From Microbacterium sp. Au-Mic1 (GTDB lineage Bacteria > Actinomycetota > Actinomycetes > Actinomycetales > Microbacteriaceae): a stretch of DNA of 64,000 nt. The position numbers and the translations under genes are program-made. The notes beneath the pieces were generated by a model. That model searched no databases, was not told the DNA's origin, and was given only the letters and a program-made list of their open reading frames with translations. The stretch is taken from the NCBI RefSeq assembly GCF_021341785.1, contig NZ_JAJTTF010000009.1, positions 98,045 to 162,044 on the forward strand, read 5' to 3'. This document shows, piece by piece, positions 16,474 through 24,431 of this stretch; positions within the stretch are counted from its first letter, which is position 1, and every line of letters begins with the position of its first letter.

Positions 16474-18203
16474 TGCTCCACCCCCTCGGCGCGCATCACG
16501 AGCGTGCGATACCCCTGGTTGCTCTCGAGCAGGCCGAGGTGGGTGCCGTCCGCCACGATCCGGTCGTCGACGACGAGCACAACCCGGTCGGCGAGCGCCA
16601 GTACCAGAGGACTCGTCGTGACGATCAGCGTCGTGCGCCCTCGGCGATGCGCGCAGATGCCCGATGCCATGCGCTCCTCGGTCGGAGCGTCCACCGACGA
16701 GGTCGGTTCGTGCAGCACCAGCAGTTCCGGTTCGGAGAGAAGAGCGCGCGCCGCGCCCAGCCGCTGGCGCTGCCCGCCCGAGAACTCGACCCCCCGCTCA
16801 CCGACCAGCACGTCGAGGCCGCCCGGGACCGACCGCACGATGTCGGACGCATCCACCGCGGCCACGGCGGCGAGAACGGCCGCGTCGTCGTGGCGCCCCC
16901 AGGGGTCGAGCACCTCGCGCAGCGTGCCGCTGAAGAGGAACGGCACCGGGTCCGACACCACGATGCGCCTCCGCACCACCGCGATATCCCAGTCCGGGAG
17001 TCGGCGACCCTGCAGCACTGCTGATCCCTCCTCGGCATCCGGGAGGAGGCGCCCGACACGATCGACCAGCGCCTGAGCGCTGCCGGCCTCGGAGACCACG
17101 ACGCCCACGAGTTCACCCTCTCGCACGACGAGGCCCGTGACCTCATCGTGCAGCAGTTCCACTCCGTGGGTCGAGGATGCCTCAGGAGCGGCGTCCTTCG
17201 CGTCTTCCTCCCACGTCGGTCGCAGGGTGAGCAGTCCGACGATCCGCCGCGCGGCCACGCGCGCGTCGACCGCCACCGTCATCGCCTGGTTGATGAGAGC
17301 CACGGGCAGCACCAGGAAGCCGGCGTAACCGTAGAACGCCACGAGAGCCCCCACCTGCAACTGCCCCTGACTCACCAGCACAGCCCCGACCCAGGTCAAG
17401 CCGGCGACGAAGAGGCCGGGGATCAGCAGGTTCAGCGCTTCCGCCGCCGCGCGCGGCAGGGCGAGGCGGATCCCGGCGACGCGCAGCTCCGCCGAGCGCT
17501 CTCCGAATCGGGCGAGGAAACGCTGTTCTCCACCCACCCCGCGGAGCACGCGCAGGCCCTTGACGCTGTCCAGAGCGACGGCGTTCATCGCCTCGCGTGC
17601 GCTCCAGGCCACCTCGCTGCGCGCGTTGAGCGTGCGCACGAGCAGGAACGACGCGGCCGAGAACAGGGGAACACCCACGATCACGAAGAGGCCGAGCATC
17701 ACGGAATCCCGCAGCAGCAGCACCGCGACCGTGACGAAGGCCACCAGCGCCGAGGTGATCGATCCGACGTTGATCGGGAGGAACGTTGCACTCCACGACT
17801 CCGCGGCCATCGTCACGACCGCGCCCGGCGCCAGTGAGCGCTCTGCGGCGACGGTCACCCGCGACGTCGCCTTCGCGAGCACCATCTCGAGCCGGGAGTA
17901 CGCGCGGGCGAAGTTGATGGATCCGGCCCTGTCCCTGAGCCCTTGGATCAGCGAGTGCTGCAGCTGCAGCCACACCACGACGCCCAGCCAGCGCAGGAAC
18001 GCCCCGTAGTCGCCGGCGACGAGGCCCTCGTCGACCGCGCGGCCGATCGCCCAGGGTGTGAGGGCGAGACCGAGCAGCCAGATCACGTCGCACACGACGC
18101 CCTGCAGCACCGTCGTCCACTGCCTGCGGACGAGCCAGGCCAGGAAACCTACGGGGGTGACGCCGGCGGGCGGTGGGACATAGGTCTCGGGAAGGGCGAT
18201 CAT
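16470..18203 (-). CDS. ABC exporter half-transporter, degenerate-Walker subunit
   Basis: 577 aa with six predicted transmembrane helices and a nucleotide-binding domain in which the Walker A loop reads VSEAGSAQAL (about 367-376), lacking the invariant Gly-Lys-Ser/Thr, and Walker B reads LLVLHEPTS, with His in place of Asp. The H-loop His is also missing (IVTTSPL). The signature FSGGQRQRL (about 474) is intact. This subunit should contribute its signature to the canonical site formed with the partner's Walker motifs and be nearly inert in the other site. The ATG at 18203 has GAGGAG 8 nt upstream; the longer frame lacks a ribosome site. A LacI-type operator lies in its promoter. Confidence 0.85.
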   Translation of the reverse strand: MIALPETYVPPPAGVTPVGFLAWLVRRQWTTVLQGVVCDVIWLLGLALTPWAIGRAVDEGLVAGDYGAFLRWLGVVVWLQLQHSLIQGLRDRAGSINFARAYSRLEMVLAKATSRVTVAAERSLAPGAVVTMAAESWSATFLPINVGSITSALVAFVTVAVLLLRDSVMLGLFVIVGVPLFSAASFLLVRTLNARSEVAWSAREAMNAVALDSVKGLRVLRGVGGEQRFLARFGERSAELRVAGIRLALPRAAAEALNLLIPGLFVAGLTWVGAVLVSQGQLQVGALVAFYGYAGFLVLPVALINQAMTVAVDARVAARRIVGLLTLRPTWEEDAKDAAPEASSTHGVELLHDEVTGLVVREGELVGVVVSEAGSAQALVDRVGRLLPDAEEGSAVLQGRRLPDWDIAVVRRRIVVSDPVPFLFSGTLREVLDPWGRHDDAAVLAAVAAVDASDIVRSVPGGLDVLVGERGVEFSGGQRQRLGAARALLSEPELLVLHEPTSSVDAPTEERMASGICAHRRGRTTLIVTTSPLVLALADRVVLVVDDRIVADGTHLGLLESNQGYRTLVMRAEGVEQ

Positions 18204-18316
18204 CGCCCGTCTCCTCTCGCAGCAGGAACAGAGTCGACGACCGCGTGCGCACGGCACGACGGTCTGGATCGGATCACGAGGATCCGCGGAAACCCTGTTC
18301 AACGGCGCATATCGAC

Positions 18317-18347
18317 ACCCTAGCGACTTTCGCGCGAAATCGATATC
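18317..18347 (-). promoter_or_regulatory. Promoter region of the ABC exporter with LacI-like operator
   Basis: GAAATCGATATC (18336-18347) differs in one base from GAAATCGATTTC and overlaps the -35 position 17 nt upstream of TAGGGT (minus; plus 18317-18322). A second perfect palindrome, TTTCGCGCGAAA (18328-18339), overlaps it. Confidence 0.45.
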
Positions 18348-18422
18348 ACGGATTCGGACGAAATCCGCGATCGGCGCCCGGGCATCGCGGTCCGGGGCCT
18401 CGCGGCCCGGGACGAGGCGGTC

Positions 18423-19271
18423 TCAGGACGTCGGGATGACGACGATCGGCTGGCTCGTGGGCTTTCCCGTGGGGGATCCCCCCGCCGGCTCCACCGTCAC
18501 GGCGATCGCGTCGCCGGCGTGCATGCTGCCCCGCAGCTGCGCGGTCGTCGTGCCCTGCTCGGCGGCGAAGACACCGGCCGACACGGGCGCGTCGCCCCGG
18601 ACGAACCACAGCTCGTACGTCTGGTTCCCGTCCAACGGCTCGAGTCCGTCGGAGACGAGCACGGCCGTGCCGATCGACGCCGACCAGTGCGCTGTCGCGT
18701 GCCCCCCGGAGGGCAGCGCCACGGTCTTCTGGGCGGCGTCGGGTTCACTCTCGATCCGGTCCAGCGCGACGACGGCCGCGGGGCGCAGCAGCTGTGGGAT
18801 GACGACCGCGGCACCGACGCCGAGACCGACGATCAGCACGAGGCACGCGGCCAGGGCGAACAGCAGTCGTCGCGGTCGACGCGACGCGCCCTCGCCCCCC
18901 GCCGCGGACGCGCTGCGTGCACGCTCCTGCCTGCGGGAATCCGGTACCGGGGGCTCGTCGGGGGCGACGTCGGGCACGGTCTCCGAGCCGGTCGACACGA
19001 CGCCCTCGCCCGCGGCCGCGGTCTCACCCTCGGTATCGGGGTTCTGAGGCGTCACCGCGATGCGGGCGAGGAGCGCATCGCGCAGCACCGGAGGAGGCGC
19101 GACCGGTGAGGCACCCTCGGCGAGGAGCGCGGCGGTGTCCGCGTCGTCATCTGCGATCGGCGACCACTCGGGGTGCGCGGCGAGCGCGACCCGGTAACGT
19201 CGCTCGTCCTCCGCCGACAGCGCCCCGAGGCTGTGGCCGGCGGCCAGCTCGGCGAACTCCGGCTCGTTCAT
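18423..19271 (-). CDS. rskA: Anti-sigma-K factor RskA family
   Basis: 282 aa. The N-terminal anti-sigma domain (EFAELAAGHSLGALSAEDERRYRVALAAHPEW) is followed by a low-complexity linker, one transmembrane helix (LLFALAACLVLIVGLGVGAAVV, about 136-157) and an extracellular RskA domain (VALPSGGHATAHWSASIGTAVLVSDGL...YELWFV). RskA binds and inactivates SigK and is cleaved by membrane proteolysis. The ATG overlaps the sigma-factor stop by 4 nt, the usual sigK-rskA arrangement. Confidence 0.88.
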   Translation of the reverse strand: MNEPEFAELAAGHSLGALSAEDERRYRVALAAHPEWSPIADDDADTAALLAEGASPVAPPPVLRDALLARIAVTPQNPDTEGETAAAGEGVVSTGSETVPDVAPDEPPVPDSRRQERARSASAAGGEGASRRPRRLLFALAACLVLIVGLGVGAAVVIPQLLRPAAVVALDRIESEPDAAQKTVALPSGGHATAHWSASIGTAVLVSDGLEPLDGNQTYELWFVRGDAPVSAGVFAAEQGTTTAQLRGSMHAGDAIAVTVEPAGGSPTGKPTSQPIVVIPTS

Positions 19272-19867
19272 GCGTTCACCCCCCAGTGCGTCCGAAGACG
19301 CGTGAGTCCGTCTCTCATCCGGGTCTTCACCGTTCCCAGCGGCGAACCCGTGATCGTGGCGATCTCGCTCTGCGAGTATCCGCCGTAGTACGCGAGCACC
19401 AGCGCCTCGCGCTGCGCGTCCGGGAGCGCCGACAGGGCGTCGACCACCCGGTTCGCCTCGATCGACAGCTCGGCCTGCTCGGCGACGCTGTCGTGGGCGA
19501 CGTCGAGATCGCGCGCTCCGATGCGCACGTCGCGGTCGGAGCTGGCCTGCGAGGACCGCACCCGGTCCACCGCCCGCCGATGCGCGATCGTGAGGATCCA
19601 GGTCCTCCCCCGCCCCCGGTCCGAGGCGAAGCGGGCGGCCGTCTGCCAGATCTCCAGGAAGACCTCCTGCAGCACCTCCTCGCTCTGCGAGCGGTTCACC
19701 AGCACGCGGAGGATGAGACCGAACACGCGCGACGACAGCATGTCGTAGAGCTCGGCGAACGCCGACTGATCGCCCTCCGCGACGCGCACCAGCAGCGCGG
19801 TCGCGAGGTCGTCGCCGCCGTCCTGCTCGGCGTGCTCGCGGTCATCGATCACCATGGCTTCCAGCAT
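19268..19867 (-). CDS. sigK: ECF RNA polymerase sigma factor SigK
   Basis: 199 aa with sigma region 2 (AFAELYDMLSSRVFGLILRVLVNRSQSEEVLQEVFLEIW) and region 4 (LSALPDAQREALVLAYYGGYSQSEIATITGSPLGTVKTRMRDGLTRLR). Group and neighbours (RskA, fasciclin lipoprotein) identify SigK. The ATG at 19867 has GGAGG 6 nt upstream; the longer frame would read through a strong hairpin and is rejected. Two SigK-like promoters lie nearby, in front of the fasciclin and molybdopterin genes. Confidence 0.88.
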   Translation of the reverse strand: MLEAMVIDDREHAEQDGGDDLATALLVRVAEGDQSAFAELYDMLSSRVFGLILRVLVNRSQSEEVLQEVFLEIWQTAARFASDRGRGRTWILTIAHRRAVDRVRSSQASSDRDVRIGARDLDVAHDSVAEQAELSIEANRVVDALSALPDAQREALVLAYYGGYSQSEIATITGSPLGTVKTRMRDGLTRLRTHWGVNA

Positions 19868-19938
19868 GCCCCACCTCCCCGCCCGGTCCCGGCAATGCGT
19901 CGCGGACGAGTGCCGCCGCGCCTCCCGCCGAGCGACGG

Positions 19939-19975
19939 GACCGCATGCCCAGGCGATGCCTGTGCGCATGCGGTC
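19939..19975 (-). terminator. Nested hairpin downstream of the fasciclin gene
   Basis: GACCGCATGC pairs with GCATGCGGTC, and inside it CAGGC pairs with GCCTG around GAT. It lies between the fasciclin stop and sigK. It may end the fasciclin transcript or shape the sigK leader. Confidence 0.5.
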
Positions 19976-20002
19976 CGGTCGGTCTCGTGGGTGCGCCGGT
20001 GC

Positions 20003-20674
20003 TTACTGCGCCGGCGGCATCAGGACGGAGTCGATGAGATACACGGTCGCGTTGGCGGTGTGGACGCCGCCGCAGATCACGTTCGCATCGTTCACCTTGA
20101 GGCTGTCCCCCGAGCCGGTCACGGTCACCTCGCCGCCCTCGACGGTCTTGTGCGTGCCGACGATGTCCTTCGGCGCGATCTGCCCGGCGACGACGTGGTA
20201 GGTCAGGATCTTGCTGAGCGTGTCCGCGCCCGCGTCGGTCTTGAGCGTGTCGATCGTCGCGGGGTCGATCTTCTTGAAAGCGTCGTCGACGGGGGCGAAC
20301 ACGGTGAACTCGCTCCCGTTGAGCGTGTCGACCAGGTTCACCTTGGGGTTGAGCTTGCCCGAGACGGCCGCGACCAGCGTGGTCAGCAGCGGGTTGTTGC
20401 TCGCGGCGGTCGCGACCGGGTCCTGGGCCATCCCCGCGACCGATCCCGCGCCGGACGGCACCTGCTTCGCGTAGGCCGCGCACCCGGAGCCGACGAGGTC
20501 GGCGGCCGGATCCATCGTCTGGGAGGGGGACGCGGCCGGTGCGCTGGCCGAGGGCTTGGACGACTCCGACGACATCGAACCGGACGTCGACGAGCATGCC
20601 GTGAGGGCGAGGGCCGCGGCGGCCAGCAGGCCGGCGGCGGCGAGCGAGGCCCGGGTGCGAACGGTGGATCGCAT
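20003..20674 (-). CDS. Fasciclin (FAS1) domain lipoprotein, MPT70/MPT83-like
   Basis: 223 aa. A lipoprotein signal with lipobox LTAC (Cys about 27) and a Ser-rich linker precede one FAS1 domain (about 85-220: [64 protein letters not shown]). The layout is that of mycobacterial MPT83/MPT70, classic SigK targets. The start is ATG 20674, with AAAGGAG at good spacing. FAS1 proteins mediate surface or extracellular contacts. Upstream is a CAATCC-N15-CCGAAC promoter. Confidence 0.87.
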   Translation of the reverse strand: MRSTVRTRASLAAAGLLAAAALALTACSSTSGSMSSESSKPSASAPAASPSQTMDPAADLVGSGCAAYAKQVPSGAGSVAGMAQDPVATAASNNPLLTTLVAAVSGKLNPKVNLVDTLNGSEFTVFAPVDDAFKKIDPATIDTLKTDAGADTLSKILTYHVVAGQIAPKDIVGTHKTVEGGEVTVTGSGDSLKVNDANVICGGVHTANATVYLIDSVLMPPAQ

Positions 20675-20726
20675 GATCTTCTCCTTTGACTGGTGCATCT
20701 CGACCGTTCCTCGGCCGACATGGAGC

Positions 20727-20753
20727 GTTCGGAGCCGTGCCCGCACCGGATTG
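20727..20753 (-). promoter_or_regulatory. SigK-like promoter of the fasciclin gene
   Basis: Minus strand CAATCC (plus 20748-20753), 15-nt spacer, CCGAAC (plus 20727-20732). This is close to the mycobacterial SigK pattern CCATCC ... CCGAAT as I remember it. The leader would be about 45 nt. Confidence 0.55.
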
Positions 20754-20767
20754 GATCCTGCTGGTCC

Positions 20768-20794
20768 CCATCCGTTTCGTCGTCCGCGACGAAC
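20768..20794 (+). promoter_or_regulatory. SigK-like promoter of the molybdopterin oxidoreductase gene
   Basis: CCATCC (20768-20773), 15-nt spacer, ACGAAC (20789-20794), 7 nt before the ATG, so the mRNA would be leaderless. It mirrors the divergent fasciclin promoter. Confidence 0.5.
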
Positions 20795-20801
20795 CCCGGA
20801 C

Positions 20802-22364
20802 ATGGGAGAGAAGACAGCGTTTCGCGGCGGCCGTATCTGGGCAGCAGCCGCCGGTGCGGTCAGCGGCGGGGTGTTCGTCGCGTCCGCCGAGGTAACGGCG
20901 TTCCTGGTGGCGCGGGACGCAAGCCCCCTGCTGGCGGCGGGATCGCTGGTCATCGACATCGTGCCGCAATGGGCCAAGGAGCTGACGATCGCCGTGTTCG
21001 GCGCGAACGACAAGCTCTTCCTCCTCGTCACCCTCGGCGTCGGAGTGCTCCTGGTCGCCGCCGCCGCCGGTCTTCTCGAGCGCCGGCGCCGCTGGGCGGG
21101 CGTCGCCGTGTTCGCCGCCGCCGGCATCGCCGGGCTGCTGGCGACCACGACGCGTGCGGAGGCGACGGCGTTCGCCGCCCTGCCGCCCCTCGTGGGCGCG
21201 ATCGCGGGCTGCCTGTTCCTGTCCGCGTCGATCGGAGCGCTGCGTCGGTGGCGCTCCTCCGCGGCCGCCGACGACGGTCGTCCCGGGACGGATCGACGGC
21301 GCTTCCTCCTCCTGACCGCACTCGGCGCGGTCGCCGCGATCGTCGCGGGGACCGGGGCCCGCATCGGCACCGTCGCCACGGGCTCCGTCGCCGCCGTGCG
21401 GAAGGCGCTGAGGCTCCCGGAGCCGTCGTCCAGGGTCACCGTGCCGGCCGGCGCCGAGCTCGACATCCCGGGGCTCTCGCCGCTGTTCACCCCGAACGCC
21501 GACTTCTACCGCGTCGACACCGCGCTCTCGGTGCCCTCGATCGCCCCCGAGGGGTGGCGGCTGACGGTCGACGGGATGGTCGCGAAGAGGATCGAGCTGA
21601 GTTTCGACGAACTGCTCCGGATGGGGCTGCGGGAGTACGCCGTGACGCTGACCTGCGTGTCGAATCAGGTCGGCGGCGATCTGGTCGGCACCGCGCGATG
21701 GCTCGGCGTCCCCGTGCGCGAGGTGCTCGCCCTCGCCCGGCCCGCGCAGGGAGCGGACATGGTCCTCTCCCGCAGCGTGGACGGCTTCACCGCGGGGACC
21801 CCGATCGCCGCGCTCACGGATCCGGACCGCGACGCGATCCTGGCCGTCGCCATGAACGGCGAGCCCCTCCCGCTGGAGCACGGCTTCCCGGTGCGGATGG
21901 TCGTGCCCGGCCTGTACGGCTACGTCTCGGCGACCAAATGGCTGACCCGGATGACGGTCACGACGTTCGCCAAGGATCAGGCGTACTGGACGACCCGGGG
22001 CTACAGCGCGCAGGCGCCGATCAAGCTGTCGAGCCGCATCGACACCCCGCGCATCGACAAGGAGATCCCGCCCGGGGCGGCCCGGATCGCCGGCGTCGCC
22101 TGGGCGCAGACGGTCGGCATCGAGCGCGTCGAGGTCCAGATCGACGGCGGCGCCTGGCAGACCGCGACCCTGTCCACGCCGGTCGGCGAGGACACCTGGG
22201 TGCAGTGGTTCCTCGACTGGAACGCGACGAGCGGCAGCCACACCCTGGTCGTCCGCGCGACCGATCGGAACGGCCGGATGCAGGAGCAGGAGCGCACCCC
22301 GATCGCGCCCGATGGGTCGACGGGATGGCAGTCGACCGTCGTCCGCGTGGGCACCGCGGGCTGA
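20802..22364 (+). CDS. Membrane-anchored molybdopterin-dependent oxidoreductase (sulfite oxidase fold)
   Basis: 520 aa. An N-terminal membrane part with about four to five helices (residues 1-190) is followed by a sulfite-oxidase-type Mo-cofactor domain ([23 protein letters not shown]...) with the molybdenum-ligating Cys in [14 protein letters not shown] and the substrate-site region [12 protein letters not shown]; a dimerisation domain ends the protein ([15 protein letters not shown]...). Such proteins act at the outer face of the membrane. No Shine-Dalgarno precedes ATG 20802, consistent with leaderless transcription from the SigK-like promoter. It is divergent from the fasciclin gene. Confidence 0.83.
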   Translation: MGEKTAFRGGRIWAAAAGAVSGGVFVASAEVTAFLVARDASPLLAAGSLVIDIVPQWAKELTIAVFGANDKLFLLVTLGVGVLLVAAAAGLLERRRRWAGVAVFAAAGIAGLLATTTRAEATAFAALPPLVGAIAGCLFLSASIGALRRWRSSAAADDGRPGTDRRRFLLLTALGAVAAIVAGTGARIGTVATGSVAAVRKALRLPEPSSRVTVPAGAELDIPGLSPLFTPNADFYRVDTALSVPSIAPEGWRLTVDGMVAKRIELSFDELLRMGLREYAVTLTCVSNQVGGDLVGTARWLGVPVREVLALARPAQGADMVLSRSVDGFTAGTPIAALTDPDRDAILAVAMNGEPLPLEHGFPVRMVVPGLYGYVSATKWLTRMTVTTFAKDQAYWTTRGYSAQAPIKLSSRIDTPRIDKEIPPGAARIAGVAWAQTVGIERVEVQIDGGAWQTATLSTPVGEDTWVQWFLDWNATSGSHTLVVRATDRNGRMQEQERTPIAPDGSTGWQSTVVRVGTAG

Positions 22365-22385
22365 GCGGCGCGATCGCCCGGCGGC

Positions 22386-23489
22386 TCAGACGAGACCGCG
22401 GATCCGGAACTGCTCCACGTGGTAGACGCTGTTGTTCCCGGTGTTCCACTGGCTCACGCTGAGGTGCAGATCCGACAGGGTGGAGCCGGGGATGATGTAC
22501 CCGCCGTAGAGCTGCGCGACGTGGCTGGCGTCCTCCGCGCCCCACTCGCACCCTGTGAGCAGCGTGGTCTTCGCGGCCGTGTAGAGGTTGTCGGTCGGGG
22601 TGTTCAGCACCATCGCGTCGATCCGGTAGGCGCCGGCGTTGAACCAGGTGAGGATCCACTTCCCGCCGAGCGGCCGCAGGCACATCTCGCCGAACTTCCC
22701 CGGCAGCACCTCGGTCGCCGGGTTGCCCCACCCCCAGGCGCCGTTCGCGTAGCCCCAGGGCTGGTAGGCCGACAGCGTGGTCATGCTGTTCTGCGGCACC
22801 CGGTAGAGCACGATGCCCTTGTCACGCTGGAAGCCGGTGCCGTAGATGTACACGTAGCCGTCGTTGCCCAGCCCCCACGTGATGCACTGGAAGCGGCCGC
22901 CGGCCATGTCGGCGGGGAACTTCAGGCCGGTATGCTGCCATGTCGCCCCGGAGTCGTCCGACTGCCACAGCTCGGTCCAGCGCACCGCCCCGAAGGTGGG
23001 CCCGTTCACGATCGCGTGCAGGTACATGCGGGATCCGATCGTGATCACGTCCGAGGGGATCACGGTCTCGTAGTAGGCGTCGTGCGGGTAGTACCAGAGC
23101 TGCGGCGCAGTCACCTGCGTGTTCGCGCCCGCACCCGCCGCCCCGGAGAACGCGACCCCGGCGGTGAGGTCGGCGGTCGACGAGTACAGCGCGACCGGCG
23201 AGCGCCAGTTGGTGCCGCCCACGGCGTCGGCCCAGGTGTCCCCGAACACGAAGATCAGACGGCCGTCGGGCGTGCGCGCGGGGATTCCGAGATCGGTGGC
23301 CCCCACTCCGTACTGCACTCCGGCCTGGGTGCCCGCGAGCACCTTGAGCCGGGTGACGGTGAGCCCGGCCGCGGCCGCGGGGCTGACGCCCAGTGCGGAG
23401 ACGCCGAGCGCGGCTCCCGCGGCGAGGGCTCCCTGCAGGAGACCCCGGCGGGTCAGTGCGTGGGCGGGACGGTTCGGTTGTTCGGACAT
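22386..23489 (-). CDS. Tat-exported GH183 (DUF4185) endo-D-arabinanase-type protein
   Basis: 367 aa. The signal ALTRRGLLQGALAAGAALGVSA carries a twin-arginine motif (residues 14-15). The DUF4185 domain shares with the first paralogue the GATDLGIPAR opening, FVFGDTWADAVGGTNW, SDDSGATW, and the C-terminal YGGYIIPG..LHLSVSQWNTGNNSVY; no binding module follows. It is the last gene of the ABC-importer operon, 30 nt after the second permease, so enzyme and transporter are coexpressed. The Tat route implies folding, perhaps metal binding, before export. Confidence 0.85.
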   Translation of the reverse strand: MSEQPNRPAHALTRRGLLQGALAAGAALGVSALGVSPAAAAGLTVTRLKVLAGTQAGVQYGVGATDLGIPARTPDGRLIFVFGDTWADAVGGTNWRSPVALYSSTADLTAGVAFSGAAGAGANTQVTAPQLWYYPHDAYYETVIPSDVITIGSRMYLHAIVNGPTFGAVRWTELWQSDDSGATWQHTGLKFPADMAGGRFQCITWGLGNDGYVYIYGTGFQRDKGIVLYRVPQNSMTTLSAYQPWGYANGAWGWGNPATEVLPGKFGEMCLRPLGGKWILTWFNAGAYRIDAMVLNTPTDNLYTAAKTTLLTGCEWGAEDASHVAQLYGGYIIPGSTLSDLHLSVSQWNTGNNSVYHVEQFRIRGLV

Positions 23490-23519
23490 GGCATTCTCCT
23501 CTTCGAGAACACGGCCGGG

Positions 23520-24431
23520 CTACTTGAGCCCTGCCATCTTGATGTTGCCGATGATCTGACGCTGGAAGATGAGGAAGAGGATCACGACGGGCGCCGCCGC
23601 GAGCACGGATCCCGCCATGAGAAGGCCGAGCTCGCTCGAGCCGCGGCCGGTGCGGAACTCGGCCAGGTACTGCTGCAGCACGAACTTCTCCGGCGATGTG
23701 ATCGTCATGATCGGCCACACGTAGGAATTCCAATAGGCGAGGAACGCCGTGATGCCCATGACGACGAACGGCGGCTTCGACAGCGGCAGGAAGATCCGCA
23801 CGAAGATCCCGAACCGGCCGCAGCCGTCGAGCATCGCCGCCTCCTCGAGGCTGGCCGGGATGTTCAGGTAGAACTGCCGGATGAAGAACACCGACGCGGC
23901 GCTGGCCGCTCCGGGGATCACCAGCACGGCGAGCGTGTCGAGCATCGCGAGCTTCGTCACGACGATGAAGCTGGTGAGCAGGATCGTCATCCCCGGGATG
24001 AACATGGTCGTGATGACGGCGACCCACAGCGTCCGCTGGAACCGGAACTCGAGCCGGGCGAAGGCGTAGGCCGCGAACGAGTTCACGGTGAGGCTGAGCA
24101 CGGTGAACAGGATCGCGCCGAGGAACGTCCAGCCGAGCGTCCGCAGGAAGGTCTCGTCGCCGAGGATCTTCGTGTAATTCTCCCAGTGCCACACCTCGGG
24201 GAAGAACTGGAACGGCGTGCTCAGCACCTCGGTCTTCGCCTTGAAGCCGGCGATCACCATCCACGCGAGCGGGAACAGTGCGGCGAGCAGGAAGATCAGC
24301 CCGACCACGCCCTTGCCGATGAACGCCGCCCAGCCGCCGACGCCGTGCGGCACCTTCAACCGGCGGTGGTCCTTGCCGTCCAGGACGATGCGGGTCGTCT
24401 CGGGCACGGTCGCAGGGTACGTCGCGCTCAT
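23520..24431 (-). CDS. Carbohydrate ABC transporter permease (MalG/CUT1 type)
   Basis: 303 aa with six helices and the EAA loop SLEEAAMLDGCGRFGIFVRIFLPLSKP (about 201-227) that contacts the ATPase. The C-terminus LIFQRQIIGNIKMAGLK is typical of CUT1 MalG-like permeases. Its ATG overlaps the upstream permease stop (TGATG). With binding lipoprotein and GH183 it is proposed to import D-arabino-oligosaccharides. Confidence 0.87.
   Translation of the reverse strand: MSATYPATVPETTRIVLDGKDHRRLKVPHGVGGWAAFIGKGVVGLIFLLAALFPLAWMVIAGFKAKTEVLSTPFQFFPEVWHWENYTKILGDETFLRTLGWTFLGAILFTVLSLTVNSFAAYAFARLEFRFQRTLWVAVITTMFIPGMTILLTSFIVVTKLAMLDTLAVLVIPGAASAASVFFIRQFYLNIPASLEEAAMLDGCGRFGIFVRIFLPLSKPPFVVMGITAFLAYWNSYVWPIMTITSPEKFVLQQYLAEFRTGRGSSELGLLMAGSVLAAAPVVILFLIFQRQIIGNIKMAGLK

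Noticed and set aside
13912..17076. 1054-codon plus-strand frame
   Set aside because: Antisense to DoxX and the ABC exporter genes, low-complexity Arg/Glu/His composition.
19868..19969. Longer SigK start (GTG/ATG at 19969)
   Set aside because: It would translate a strong nested hairpin; ATG 19867 has a proper GGAGG.
19842..22241. 799-codon minus-strand frame across fasciclin and oxidoreductase genes
   Set aside because: Shadow of two real genes on both strands; no recognisable protein.
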